Positions 42,777 to 54,834 of a DNA stretch of 64,000 bases are shown here, piece by piece; position 1 is the first letter of the stretch; every line of letters starts with the position of its first letter. The translations under genes and the position numbers were made by a program. Origin of the DNA: Lasiodiplodia sp. COLG20. Its lineage: Eukaryota > Ascomycota > Dothideomycetes > Botryosphaeriales > Botryosphaeriaceae. The DNA is taken from contig VNWV01000001.1 of the NCBI GenBank assembly GCA_009801085.1, positions 4,588,001 to 4,652,000 of the forward strand, read 5' to 3'. A model generated the notes under the pieces. It was not told the origin of the DNA. It made no database searches and saw only the letters and a program-made list of their open reading frames with translations.

Positions 42777-45406
42777 ATGAATTGGTTTTCATCGTTATAT
42801 CTGGCTCTTGCAATCTTTTCTATCGAAGTTCTTGCAAAGAGCTACACCCCTGACCTTTGGAGTCAGTATTGCTTCTACTCCATTTACGATTCCCTAAGCT
42901 CCTTGACTTGGACCAGCCATGGCTCGGAGCACGCGAAACGAGCGACTTCTGCCAAGGGGTGTACCAACTCCGTCCTAGTCACTTCCATCTACGCATCCTG
43001 TAAAGTTTACTGCTCTCCGGACCAACTCGAGGCGGGTCTGGAGTTCTGGGAAGATTTGTGTCAGCATTCAAAATCAACATTGATGGATCTCTCTAACGTC
43101 ACCAACACTGTTACGGACTCTTACGCGGCACAACTGGCGATTGTTGATCCTGAGTCGAACAGCACGGCCAAGTTAGCTGAACCAGTTCTCCTTCGCCACT
43201 CGTATTTCATGCGGTCCTACAAAAGCTGGGTATGTCACTTTGCATCTCTTTTACTTGGATTCATTCTGACCCCAAGCAGAAACTCAAGTTTGAGGCCAAA
43301 CCCAGGAGCAAAAGATTCGGCTGGGCTCTTGAATGCTACTGGGCTGGGATAATTATCCTAGGGGCTCTGAAAGCTTGCTTTGATTCTATCAGCAGCCGAC
43401 GAGTTCTTAGCAAAATTTCAGACCCCGAAAAGACGGGGTTCGCAGGTCGCACGTTCAACAAGGCATTTGCTCCGCTGGAGTCAGCAAAATTCTGGTTTCG
43501 GACGCATGTCCTCGTCCCGGCGGCAATTGGCACACGATGCCAGAGGACGTTGTTTGGATGTACGATTCCTCAACGCTCCACCTCGATATGCGTCGCTGTG
43601 TTTTGGTGTCTTTGCATCATCCTAGGCTTCTCAGGCTATCCCACAGTTGAGGGCAACACATTGTGAGTCTACTCTTTCATCTCCTTATATCAGAGTGGTG
43701 CAATTAATCAATTATAAGGACGCCAAACGTTCATCAATATCTTTGGAACACTGCTGCAGTGAGGGGTGGCTATTTCGCTTACTCCCTTCTGCCTTGGGTC
43801 TGGATCTTTGCGCAGAGAAACAACATATTCATTTGGGCAACCGGATGGAGCTACCAGACGTTTAATATCTTCCACCGCCACTGTGCAAGGGCTGCAACAA
43901 TATTCGGCATCGTACACGGTATTTCTTATTCGGTTGTTTACGCTCGATACAGTATGTGTGGACAATCCTGCGCACAATCTCACGGGACTCATGCTGACGA
44001 AGCTAGAATACACTTACCATGAGTCCTTGCAGGAGCATTGGTTTCAATTTGGTATCGTGGTAAGTATGAGACGAACTTCAGAACTTTCTATCACGATAAC
44101 TAAATCTGTAAACAGGCACTCATCCTCATGTCTTTACTATTAGTACTCTCGGTGTCTTTCTTGAGATCCAAGTCTTACGAGATCTTCTTGATGATTCATA
44201 TCAGCTTCAGCATAATAGTGCTATATGCTCTCTTCACGTTCGTAAAACCTTTCATCCGACTTTTATGAGCCGTACTTAATGAGCGCCAGTCACACATCCA
44301 AATTCACCAGCCGCGAATACAATGTCTATCTTTGGCCCCTCGTAGCGATTTGGGCATTTGATCGCCTTCTACGCCTTTCGCGGCTCCTCTACTGCAACAT
44401 TCGCGTCAGCTACGGCAAAAGTGTGTCTCGAGCACCCTTTGCAACTGTGCGATACAGCGCAGCCACCGACGTTATCCGCATCCACATCCAGTCCAGTTCG
44501 TTGCCGCTCAAACCCGGGCCTGGTCAGTACTACTATCTGTACCAGCCCTTCACCTTCAAGGGCTGGGAAAACCATCCGTTCTCTCTGGGTGCCTACAGCA
44601 TTGAGCGAGAAGCCTCGAGTCGAGCACAACCCAGGATCGATGAGGCTTCGAGCAAGGAGATGAACTCGACTGCAGCCGCCACTGGTATGGTGTCTTCCTC
44701 CGAATCATCTTCTTCTTTATCCGACTCTGCCGGCGCCGGTGTGTCGAACGACTTTGTCTTCTGGGTCCGCCCATATGACGGATGGACCCGTCGCCTTCGC
44801 GACCAGTGCCTCAAATCCACCAGTTCGGAAGCCTCGATCGAGCCTAAGCTCCTCATCGAAGGCCCGTACGGACACTCCACGCCGCTGCACACATTCGACA
44901 CGGTTGTCCTTATCGCAGGCGGCACGGGCATCGCGGCGGCGGCGCCGTACATGCTCGACCACCAGGCGCGGTGCAGCTCGACCAACCCTAGCTACCGCAC
45001 GCGCACCACCAAGATGAAACTCGTGTGGGCGGTGAAGCAGGCAGCGTTTATCCGTGACGTTTGTAGCAACGAGCTGGCGGCTGCCCTCCAGCGTGGTGAC
45101 ACTCAGTGTGCGCTTTTCGCGACAAGCGGTGCGGCAGAAGCGCGTGGTGACGGCGACGACGGCGAGGACGGTGCGGAGGACGGTGCGGTGGGTGCTGGTC
45201 AAGGTTTCGGGATCCACCATGGGCGGCCGGATGTCGCGGCCATCGTCGCAGACGCGGCGCAGGAGGCAACGGAGAGCGGGGCGAAGACTGCTTTGTTCGT
45301 TTGTGGACCTGCTGGTATGGTGGATGAGACAAGGGCGGCGGTTCATGCGGAGATGAAGAAGGGATGTCGGTCGATCAGTTACGTGGAGGAATGCTTTGGG
45401 TGGTAA
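42777..45406 (+). CDS. Cell-surface ferric/cupric reductase (FRE family)
   Basis: Exons 42777-43229, 43280-43662, 43719-43951, 44007-44059, 44116-44237 and 44290-45406 (introns 50-56 nt) give 786 residues. The enzyme uses cytosolic NADPH, FAD and two haems to reduce extracellular Fe(III) to Fe(II). Signal peptide 1-20, then a Cys-containing outer domain. The haem ligands are H331 and H345, then H402 and H416, both pairs with the expected 14-residue spacing; H416 follows directly after a splice. FAD motif HPFSLG at 510-515, NADPH motifs GPYGHS and GGTGIAAAAPY, CGPAGM near the end, and a terminal ECFGW. A Ser/Ala-rich loop of about 50 residues sits between the FAD and NADPH parts (near 520-570). 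The gene follows ftr1 in the same direction, so it likely serves the same pathway. Confidence 0.93.
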
Positions 45407-47397
45407 ATGGCTTCTGGGCAACACGTCCCCTCAAAATGCCATGGACCTACAGTATGACCATCAGAAATCTAGAGAAGCAGAATGTTTTGCTACGACATCC
45501 CTGAATGTTGCAAGCTCCAAGTGAAATCCTAAGTGAAGGACTAGAAAGTACCGCAGCTCTTTCGTGTGAAGGGACTACTGAATGCTGTGGCAGGATCGGA
45601 CAAGCTTGTGTTCTCGCTTTGATTCGTGCTACCGAGAAGCAGGTAAACATTGGGACGCCGCACTCTCGTCCGAGAGGACACAAGCTCCAGCCCCAGACGG
45701 AGAAAAGTCCTTGGCTCCATACTTTCCCATCAAGACCGAGACCGTAGAGCAGAGCGGGGTCAAAACAGCCTAACGCTAACTCAAATGGGGAGCCAAGTCC
45801 CATTCGTGTATTGGCCATTTCACCCGCCTGCCGACCGAGAGGTCTGGCTCCGGTGGTTGGGAAAAGTGCAGGGTATAGCGGGTGTGTTTAGTTATCGTAG
45901 GCTGCAGTCCGGCTAAGCGCTCGACTCATGGCCCAAGTGCCCAAAAGATGGTCATGCTTTGACAGGGGAGCTTGGTGGGCCCTGGCCAACAACAATCATG
46001 TAGAGGCGGTGTCCTCCGCCAGCGGTAGACTCCGTCATGGTGCATGATCCGGTGACAAATAGGAGATACATTTGTAAGCGCCATGTCGAGGTTTTGCTAC
46101 CAAGATCGCTCGCGAAATACAGGCTTCGTCACGGCCTATTACGTACAGTTGAATACTTAGCTGCGATGCAAAATCAACTGCGTTTCCTCCTCATTTGAAC
46201 AGATTATTCAGAGAATCTACGTAACTTACCAAATTGACATGTCCCAATCAACTCAGTCCTCTTACTAATCGTATCCGTATATATTAACTTGAGAAATTCT
46301 AATACGTGTACGAAGGTGTAAGAATACGCGTATAAAGAGGAATACCTCTCTAGCTATCCCTCTTTAAAAGTATCCTTTGGGCTATTAGAAAGAACGAAGA
46401 AGGTCAATCCCTAGTCTTAGATCTTAGAAACTGTCCTTCAAAATAAAGCTGCGAAGTCTATGAGAAATCTTCTCAACGTACTAGATCAAAAATACGGAAG
46501 AAGGATGATATCGAAAGACATCTGTGACTTAATGGCTATTGGAGCATCGAAATGCATATATTTACAAAAAGAGAAATTACGTTTTTGTCGTTTCTATCAC
46601 TTCCCTTTGTACTGGTTACAAAAGCCCCTCTTGCAGAGGTACGAAGCAACCAGTAAAATCTACTTGTAAGTAACATCTCACATGTACATCTATTGAACAT
46701 GTTGTTATATCGCTCCTGGATCGGGGAGGGCCGGTTTTGCTCATCCCCTTTTGCCATGACTGTTGGCGTGTCGTTACATTTCGGTCGACAAGTAGCACCG
46801 AAACGGGACCCACACCGTGCCGGATACCCCTCGGATTCGGGTATAACCGACGCCAATGGCCCTGAGGCGACCCGTAGCGATGCAAATTGGGCCGACTCTA
46901 AGTATATCATCGCTTATCTCCACCAATCAGAAAAAAGTTGCATGAGGCTGCCCATTCTATCCGCCACCACACTCTGATCAACGCCGCCGTCGTACTGTCC
47001 GACCTGTGGGTTATTCCCGATCCGATGCACGTGGCTAAATCAAAAGTCGTGATTGGATGCATTCCTTCGGCCTTCTCAGAGCCCAAGTTATGAGGCACGC
47101 GAGCGATCAGTTGGGACGAAACAGAGGTGGCAGTGTAGGAGGCTTAGATCTCGACGCAAGGTTGCCAGACGCGCGTAATGCCTAATGATCGAGGAGTGTG
47201 CTACCATGATTCAAACTTGATAAAGAACCCCAGGGCTAAGATTAGCCCTTTCTAATTTCGATGCACTTAGGCTGATAAGCTTCTAGAAGCTTTGTTTCTT
47301 TGATAACCTTCATCGATTTGCACAAAGAGACTCGCATGACAAGTCCCTACCTGCCTTTTCGACTCAAACACTGAGAACAGATACCACAGGTATCAAA
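45407..47397. other. Gap with an AT-rich, repeat-like stretch
   Basis: No supportable gene. Between about 46200 and 46680 the sequence becomes strongly AT-rich with many TA steps and stops in every frame, while the flanks are ordinary. This looks like the remains of a mutated mobile element, but I see no terminal repeats. Confidence 0.4.
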
Positions 47398-48685
47398 ATG
47401 CAATACTTCAACAGGCTCACCTTCTCCTACGTCCTCGACTGTGCTGTGCTTTGGTAAGGTGACCGGATCAGCCGTAGACGAGAGTGTTTTCTAATGCAAT
47501 GAATCCAGTGCTTTCGCGGTCATCGGGGGGATCTTTTCCATCGTCTCACCTAAGAGACGAGCCTTTTCTCTTACTGATAGCACCATCTCCTTCCCATACG
47601 GGCCGGACACGGTCTCCGTTTCGACCGTCTTCCTCGCTGCAGTTGTTGCTCCAGCAGCCATCGTTACAGTCGTCTGTCTTGCAGTCGTCCCACACCCTTC
47701 TGGCAATGGAGCATCAACATCAGCGGCGCTGAAATGGCGCCGAAAGCTGTGGGAATTATTCACCAGCCTGCTCGGCCTTGCATTTGCGGCGATTCTCGGC
47801 TTCTTCCTGACGCAGAGCATGAAGAACCTCTTTGGAAAGCCGCGCCCCGACTTTCTCGATCGGTGCAACCCGAACATAACGCTCATGCAGCAGTACGATG
47901 TCGGTGGCTTCAGCAGCGAGTTTCTGGAGGGCACGTCTGTCCATGTCACCTGGGAGATATGCCAAAGCAAGAATGGAAGCGGAGTTGGTCTGTCTGAGTT
48001 CGATGATGGATTCAGGAGCTTTCCAAGCGGCCACTGTACAAGTAAGCATACTCACAACTGCATGGAGGAAACATTGTTGACCGTGAACGCTTCAGTTTCT
48101 TTCGCCGGCCTGGTATACTTAAGCCTCTTCCTAGCTGCCAAATTCTCGGTTACGCTCCCATTCCTCGCTCCAGCTCCATTTCAAGAGCACACAGCGCAGC
48201 CTGGAATATTGAGAGATACGGGCTCACAATCTCACCAACCGCCGAGGACAAGCCCACGTAGCCAGGCGGCAGCTCCACCCATCCATCTGTTCGTATTTGT
48301 TTTCATCCCTATCGGAGCAGCTATCTACATCGCCTCCACCCGGTACACGGACTATAAGCATCATGGCTTCGACGTGCTGTTCAGCTCTATTGAGGGTACT
48401 CTCTGTGCTTGGTTCGCATTCCGCTGGTACCATATGCCGATCCGGCGTGGCGCTGGGTGGGCGTGGGGACCACGGAGCAATGATAGAGCATTTGGAATCG
48501 GCATAGGGGTTGGCTCGTACCATCAGTCAAAACTCCAGAGGAATGGCAAAGGCACGCAGGACTTGGAGGGGAATAGGCAACAGAGCCAAGGGACTGAAGG
48601 CATTGAACTGACTTCGAGAAACACGTCCAACTCCTCGGAAGGCCAGCGCAGTGTAATGAATATCTTGGGCAACACGCGCCCTTGA
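47398..48685 (+). CDS. PAP2-family lipid phosphatase (DPP1/LPP-like)
   Basis: Exons 47398-47453, 47509-48041 and 48096-48685 give 392 residues. The family removes phosphate from phosphatidic acid, diacylglycerol pyrophosphate or lysophosphatidate at membranes. The three catalytic motifs are present: K-x6-RP in KNLFGKPRPD, SFPSGH, and TRYTDYKHHGFD, the last with Thr where Ser is more common. Five or six membrane helices surround them. The first exon is short (MQYFNRLTFSYVLD...). The second intron is 54 nt, stop-free and in frame, directly after PSGHC-T; splicing gives PSGHCTISFAGLVYL, matching the family. An extended loop of about 40 residues with Gln/Ser/Pro precedes the last motif, and the C-terminal tail is hydrophilic. 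Confidence 0.9.
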
Positions 48686-50053
48686 ATTCTCGACCGTCTA
48701 TCGCCTGTCACGTTTTGCAAACTGTAGCTCTAGTAGCCTTTAGCTTATCCATCGCTAGCGTCAACAACACTCTATAGCAATGCAGACGATCCCAGGCCCA
48801 ACTACACAACTTTCTTCATCGCTCAATCCAGTTCCCTTGCAGTGTCACTGAAAGCGGGGTATCGTTAGTGGAATGATATCAGTCACGTTGGGACAGCCAA
48901 GCCGGGAACACTTTGCCATGACTGCCTGACACTGATTGCGAAACCGAGAGCGCCAGCGGACAAGGCCCGTTCTGGCATGGGAGAAGCAAGGGGGAGGCGG
49001 TGTGACTAGCTGCATTCTATACGAACGGGTTGGCACAGCCTCCCCAAGCTTGGCATGCTACGAGTTGCACTTTGAATCTTAGCAGGCAGCAGCGTTTTAC
49101 ATGAGGTCGGCTAAGCTGTACAACCACATCAACGCCAATAAAAAAAAAAGCGCCATTTGCTACGTTATCAAAGGCTCTGATTCATGGAAAAATCGGAGCC
49201 TCAGGGCGCAGCCGCCGCCTTGGGTGGGGCGGAGCAACAGGAGCAATGCTTGGCTGGCTTAAAATTGCTTGATACCTGACGGATTAAGCCAGAATGGGGA
49301 TCTGGACGGTTCAACAGTCGACACTTGTGGTTCCATCGAGCGTCGTCATCCATCTAAGCCTCGACAAGCCTGTCTGGAGAAGGAACGCTTGGCATAACCT
49401 TAGTGTGGTTTTGGCTTCCAGCGGCACGACTTGCAGATCGGCTATGAAAATGGTTGGTCTCAGGCCTCAGGAGGCGCAGCGAAACACTTGGGACTATGAC
49501 GGGCTCAAACGTAGGTGGACATCATGACACATGGTCCAGGACAAAGTCTCCTGAGCAAATGGGCCTGAGCAGTGTCGGCGCCGAGTCAAGACGAATTGAA
49601 CTACACGACTCATTAAACCGACAAACGTCACAACGTCGATCATCTGGGGTAGAGAGCCACTGATCCAGACAAGGAAGGCCTGCACGTGTTGGTATAGCAC
49701 TCAAGGTCGACAGTCGTATGGCAGTCTCTTGGAAGCTTTCTTAAGGTACAGGGTAGTATGCAGTATCAATGGAAGGTCAAGAAAAGGCGACAGACCATCT
49801 AGACTTATGCGCCTTCTGCTATCTCATTAGATGGCATGTGTGGTTTTGCCAGGAGCTTTAAGGTCAAATGGTTCAGCGCTGCCTAAGGCATTTAGGACGC
49901 GCGTCCCGTTAAGAGCATCGGACTAAACCTACTAGCCTATTTCCAGATTCGAAACTCCATAACGATATATATGAAGTCCAACAATTTCGCCTTGGAAGCT
50001 CTCTAATATGCTACGTTCCTAGTTCTTGATTAACTTCTGCAACGGCAAAAAGA
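48686..50053. other. Intergenic, nothing supportable
   Basis: Short frames only. An A-run is at 49141-49150. It contains the 3' end of the phosphatase gene and the promoter of the next gene. Confidence 0.45.
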
Positions 50054-51342
50054 ATGGATCCTCTATTGATGGATGACGAGGCTCAAACAAGCCAGAACCA
50101 GCACCGATGGGGAAACATCACTCGAATGCATCGTAGGGTATGGATCTGAAGCACCAATAAAGCCGATGAAGTAGCTCACTGTTGATAGGGATGGTTTTGG
50201 CGAGGGGGTAAACTTGGCAGACCAACGTGGATATTGCAAGCGAGCTGGACTTGTCTCCTTTTGCTGAGCGGTGCTTTCATCTACGGGTGCGCAGGTCCCG
50301 ACTCCCCAAGCAGACCAGATCTGACATTCGCCCTAGACTGCTTAGCACCTACCTCAGGTGGATGGCAATGGACCCCTTTGATGTCACCTTTGCTTCGATC
50401 TCGAGAAGCAAGGACACAAAAATGCCTGACGACCACAGGCTTTACTCGGCCAGTTACTTCCAAAACGTGCTGCCTGTGCCCTGTCACTCCCACAACGACT
50501 ATTGGCGCACCACGCCCCTCTACGCAGCGCTTGGCAGCGGATGCGTGAGCGTCGAGGCCGACGTCTGGCTCCGAAACGGTGAGCTGTACGTAGGCCACTC
50601 CGCCTTCGAGCTAACAGAAGGAAAAACACTATCAAACACCTACCTCAACCCCCTCCACAGCATCCTCGAGACCACGAACGGCGCCGGCAAACCCGCCACC
50701 TCAGGCCCTCACCGCCGCGGCGTCTTCTACATGTCCCCATCCCAGACCCTCACCCTCCTCATCGACCTCAAAACCTCCGGCGACAAAACCCTAGCCGCCA
50801 TCAACACACAACTCCAACCGCTCCGCGACGGCGGGTGGCTGACTTACTGGAACGGTAGCGCGCGCATCGAGCGGCCGGTGACGGTCGTCGCGTCAGGAAA
50901 CGCGCCCTTCGACACACTCATCGCCAACACCGCCTACCGCGACGTCTTCTACGACGCGCCGCTGGCCGCGCTGAGCGACCCGGCGTCCGACTCCCCCACC
51001 GCCTTCGTCGCCGTCGACGGCACGCCCCTGACAAAGTACAACCCGTCCAACTCGCACCTCGCCAGCGCCAAGCTTTCCGACGCCGTCGGCCCGCTGCGGC
51101 ACGCGCGGCTGAGCGCCTGGCAGCTGCACGCGCTGCAGGGGCAGATACTCGCCGCGAAGCGGAGGGGCTTGATGCCGCGGTACTGGGGCACGCCGAGGTG
51201 GCCGAGGGGCTTGAGGGATGAGATATGGGAGATTTTGGTGAGGGAGGAGGTGGGGTTGTTGAGTGTGGATGATTTGAGGGCGGCGAGGAAGGGCCTTTGG
51301 GGCCTTTGGCCGCAGGATAATGGTGGTGGTGGAAGGGGCTGA
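50054..51342 (+). CDS. aim6: AIM6-like protein (PLC-like phosphodiesterase fold)
   Basis: Exons 50054-50137, 50189-50286 and 50337-51342 (introns 51 and 50 nt) give 395 residues. The N-terminus is a hydrophilic cytosolic stretch followed by a membrane anchor (TWILQASWTCLLLLSGAFIY, about residues 42-61). The luminal/outer part starts with the family hallmark PCHSHNDYWRTTPLYAAL, then VEADVWLRNGELYVGH, and later LLIDLKTSG and WGTPRWPRGLRDEIWEIL. These correspond to the His, Glu and Asp positions of the glycerophosphodiester phosphodiesterase-like TIM barrel. The yeast name comes from altered mitochondrial inheritance in mutants; the biochemical activity is not established. A longer frame begins at 50227, but it does not fit the second exon: the GTGCGC...CCCTAG intron with a CTGAC branch site is better. 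Confidence 0.85.
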
Positions 51343-53317
51343 CTAGTTATTGAAGGTGCTCTAGGTGCCTAACACTTCTTTATTGGACCGTAGCAAGGTT
51401 GAGGGCACTTAGCAAGACATTGTAAGAACTTCAGAGGACATTTGAGCAATCTCTATGACGATTTATTGGAAATGGACACGTATTTCCTGTCGAGTCTCGT
51501 TAATTTGACACCTGTGCATCTTAGAGTCGATGCAAAAGTTCAAGCGTTTTACATTCGTGGGATTTGGTTTTCAAACTTCCAGCACCGAGAAATTCGTAAT
51601 TTTCACTAGCAGTTGTTGAAAATACTGAAGATCGCCATAATTCAAAGAAGCAGATGCAACAGATTCCGTGAGAGATTTGTTACTTGAGCTAACCATACTA
51701 TAGTATTAGGCCCCCGCACGCCAGAGTCGTCATAGTAAAGTTGTTCGCTAGACCACAAATAGCCACTTGTCCAATGAAGCAGAACTGTGGCAATCGGAGA
51801 GTCTGTTTATCGCATTGTTTACGGCTTCTGCTTTTCTATGTTTATGCACCTAGCATGCCGATTTCCATGGATACGAAGCTGCACAAGACCAGTTCAAGGC
51901 GGGCTGTCCACGAGAAATCCAATCTTTCACGTCTTTAAATCGTTCTTTAGATACTGTAAGTGTCCTCACACTGCGTTCCACCGTATCTAACCAACGCGCG
52001 GAATAACGCGAGCAGCCTTGGAAATTGACTCGCTCCTTCGCTGAAAACATCACCCACTTTGCGTATGTGATACTGCTCAACTTTGTTCACACTTTTCTGC
52101 ATCCAGATCAGCACTTTTTCACGTAAAATCCCATCGTTTTCGTTGAATCATCATGTCATTCACCATTACAAGGCATGTGATGATCAACATCGAAGAGCTT
52201 GATTGGAGTGTAGTTCGTTCAATCTCACGGCAACAACGAAATGTCTGCAAGATATACTCCAAGCGCAATCCGAAGTGCCTGCAGCCTCCCTAAGCTTATA
52301 CTAAAAGTTTGTAATGTAGAGATTACGATGACGACAAGCCCGACTTCAAGTGAGAGTTCCACATACTTATACTTCAGCTCAAGAGATTCACGCCCGCCAG
52401 CTAGCTGCTGCATTCCCATAGCACGCAAACAGAAACAGTGTTCATCAGCTAGAAGAAGAGTGCAGATGAGCAGGTGGTAAGACCACGGGACCCCATCACA
52501 AATTTGCTGCGTCTTCAATATAAGAACCCCAGTTCCTTCTCTCCCTCCCACAACCTCGCACATCGAACAATGGTCCTTTCAGCGAACCAGCATGGAACGC
52601 CTTCAGAGGTGTTCACTGTGGGGCTCGCAAGATGACAGAAAAACTCTACTGGTCTCTCCTCTCGCCTTTGCGATTCCACAGCTGTGCCCCTTACACGTAT
52701 GTAAACTTTCAAATTCACATTCTACAAGTTTCCCACACGAACGAAAAATACTGATGGTATTTATCATCATAGTTCTATTGGCTTCAGCACTATTAAGCAA
52801 CCTTGAAGCAAACGAAATTGGACTCTCGCGTACTAGGACTTTTTGCGAAAAGATCCACCGCCGCAAAACGAACAGTATCAAAGACCGCGGCAATGAGTCT
52901 GTATACCACAATAGAAGAATGTCGACTATCCTTCTGAAGCACTGAAGCACAGAAGCACAGGAACTCTTGAGCACGATTAAATACTTTCATGTGCTTCAGA
53001 TTTGCTGTCCGTTCAGTCTGCAGCTGAGCTGATGTTGAAGTCACATGGAGGAACCTCCTCAACTTCGAGATTTCGTCGTTATTCTCATTGATGTTTCGCT
53101 ATCTGAGGTATCATTTATCCATGTCGATCTTACGCAATCGCCTTTTGGTCATACAAGCTCCTGTCATCGCAAAAGCTCCCACTTCTGCGTCTTGAAATCA
53201 GCCCGCAAAGTCTCTCAGACCCTCACCTTTTATCTCTTTTAGCACCGTAATCTGCACCTGCACAATCACTGACCAGTTACCCAAACCCGAAGCCACCACA
53301 CCAAAAGCCGCCCCTCA
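51343..53317. other. 2-kb gap without a supportable gene
   Basis: Moderately AT-rich, short overlapping frames on both strands, no motif. The 3' ends of the AIM6-like gene and of the convergent kinase gene lie at its edges. Confidence 0.45.
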
Positions 53318-54834
53318 TCACACCAACTTCAAACTGAACCCCGCACCACCCTCCTCCCTGCCCGCGAAGATTCCACTGAAATCCACCACCTCCTTCGAGC
53401 CGCCTGCACCCCCACCACCCAGTTTCGGCGCGTCTCCTCTCTCAGGCGCCCTCGGGCTGGCCCTCTTCCTCCTCCTCTCCTGACCAGCTTTGCTCGGGAA
53501 AGTCGGGAACATCTCCGTCGCTTTCGGCCGGGGGGTCTCGGTGAAGTACGGGTGCTTGAGGACCTCGGCGGCGGACGGGCGTCTGGCGGGATTGAGGGCG
53601 AGGAGCGAGGAGAGCAGGTCGACGCCGGCGTTGGTGAGGAAGGGGAACTTGGAGCGGATGAGCGAGGTCGTCGAGTGCGGGTCGGGATCGCGGGGCAGGC
53701 GCAGCGCTTTCACGTTGGGCAGGCGGCGGAACGAGGGCCAGGATTTCTCGGTGGGGAGGCCGCAGAGTTTGAAGATCTATTATGAAGGCTATGTGTTAGT
53801 CGGTGGGTGGTTCATATTGTTGTAACAGGACGGACGGAGGGGAGACGTGCCTTGTATAACTCGTCGACCTCGTTGCTGCCTTGAAGGAGCGGCTCTTTGG
53901 TCAAGAGCTCACCGAAGATGCAGCCTATGCTCCACATGTCGATTGCGTTGTCGTATTCTTTGGCACCAAGGAGCAGTTCGGGCGCGCGATACCAGAGCGT
54001 CACGACGAGTTGTGTCAGGTCGGGAGGAGCTGGGTCGCCGACGTAGCGGGCCATGCCGAAGTCTGCAATTTTGATCTCGCCGCGGTTGTTCATCAGGATG
54101 TTGGAGGTCTTCAGGTCTCGCTTGGGGTAAGTTAGCAAGAGCTACAGTAGGGGCGCTGGTACAATGCTTACATGTAATATCCAGTGGTCGTGAAGGAAGC
54201 CAACGGCGGAGGTCAGCTGCAGCATCAATGTCTTGACCTCGGACGGTAAGAAAGGTTCGGCCATATCCTCTTGTAGTGTCTTGAGGTCGTGCTCGAGGAA
54301 ATCCATGACCAAGAAGACGTCGTTGAGAGTATCTCCGACCACAACTTCGCGCAGGCTGACAATATGGCGGTGGTTTCGGGACTCCTTCAAGGTCTGGATC
54401 TCGCGCAGGGCGGTAACTGGGAAGCCGTCGTTCAGGTTGTCCATTTTTAGCTTCTTGAGGGCGACAACCTCGCCGGTGGCGGTTTCGCGGGCGCGCGATA
54501 CCCAGCCGTATGAGCCCTCCTCGATGTGGTTCAGCCTCTCAAAATTGTCCACGCGGCGGCAGGGTCCCCAGCCAGGCGCGGCGAAGCGCAGCATCCGTCT
54601 CGGGCTATCTCCGTCGCCTGGCTGCGAAACTCTTCGTCTCTTCGCAGGGCGATCTTGATCAGCAGCGGCAGCTTCCTGTTCCTTCTTTCGGCGTTCCTCA
54701 GCGATGCGGGCCTGCTCCTCGAGCTTGCGCTGCTTCTCTGCCTTGGCGCGCTTCTTTTCCTCCTTCTCACGCTTGCGCTGGGCCTCGATCTCGGCGTCCT
54801 CGTCCTCATCGGCCCATCGCGACTGGCCAGCCAT
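53318..54834 (-). CDS. cdk11: CDK11/PITSLRE-like cyclin-dependent kinase
   Basis: Exons 54834-54172, 54120-53851 and 53776-53318 give 463 residues. A charged Lys/Glu helix (13-55) with the nuclear-localisation-like KRRRV precedes the kinase domain. ATP loop EEGSYGWV (105-112), catalytic Lys in VALKKLKM (K127), cyclin-binding helix PVTALRE (139-145, the variant of PITSLRE), HRDLKTSN restored by the first splice (H221, D223), DFG 241-243 and [14 protein letters not shown] activation segment, all intact. The C-terminal tail is Ser/Gly/Arg-rich. Kinases of this group act in transcription and RNA processing. The frame extends to 54999, but the ATG at 54834 ([13 protein letters not shown]) fits the family. 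The second intron (53850-53777) starts with GC instead of GT. Confidence 0.92.

Noticed and set aside
50227..50336. Upstream start of the AIM6-like protein at 50227
   Set aside because: The residues before about 50337 are a shifted reading of exon 2 and of an intron; the three-exon model keeps a membrane anchor and closes in frame.
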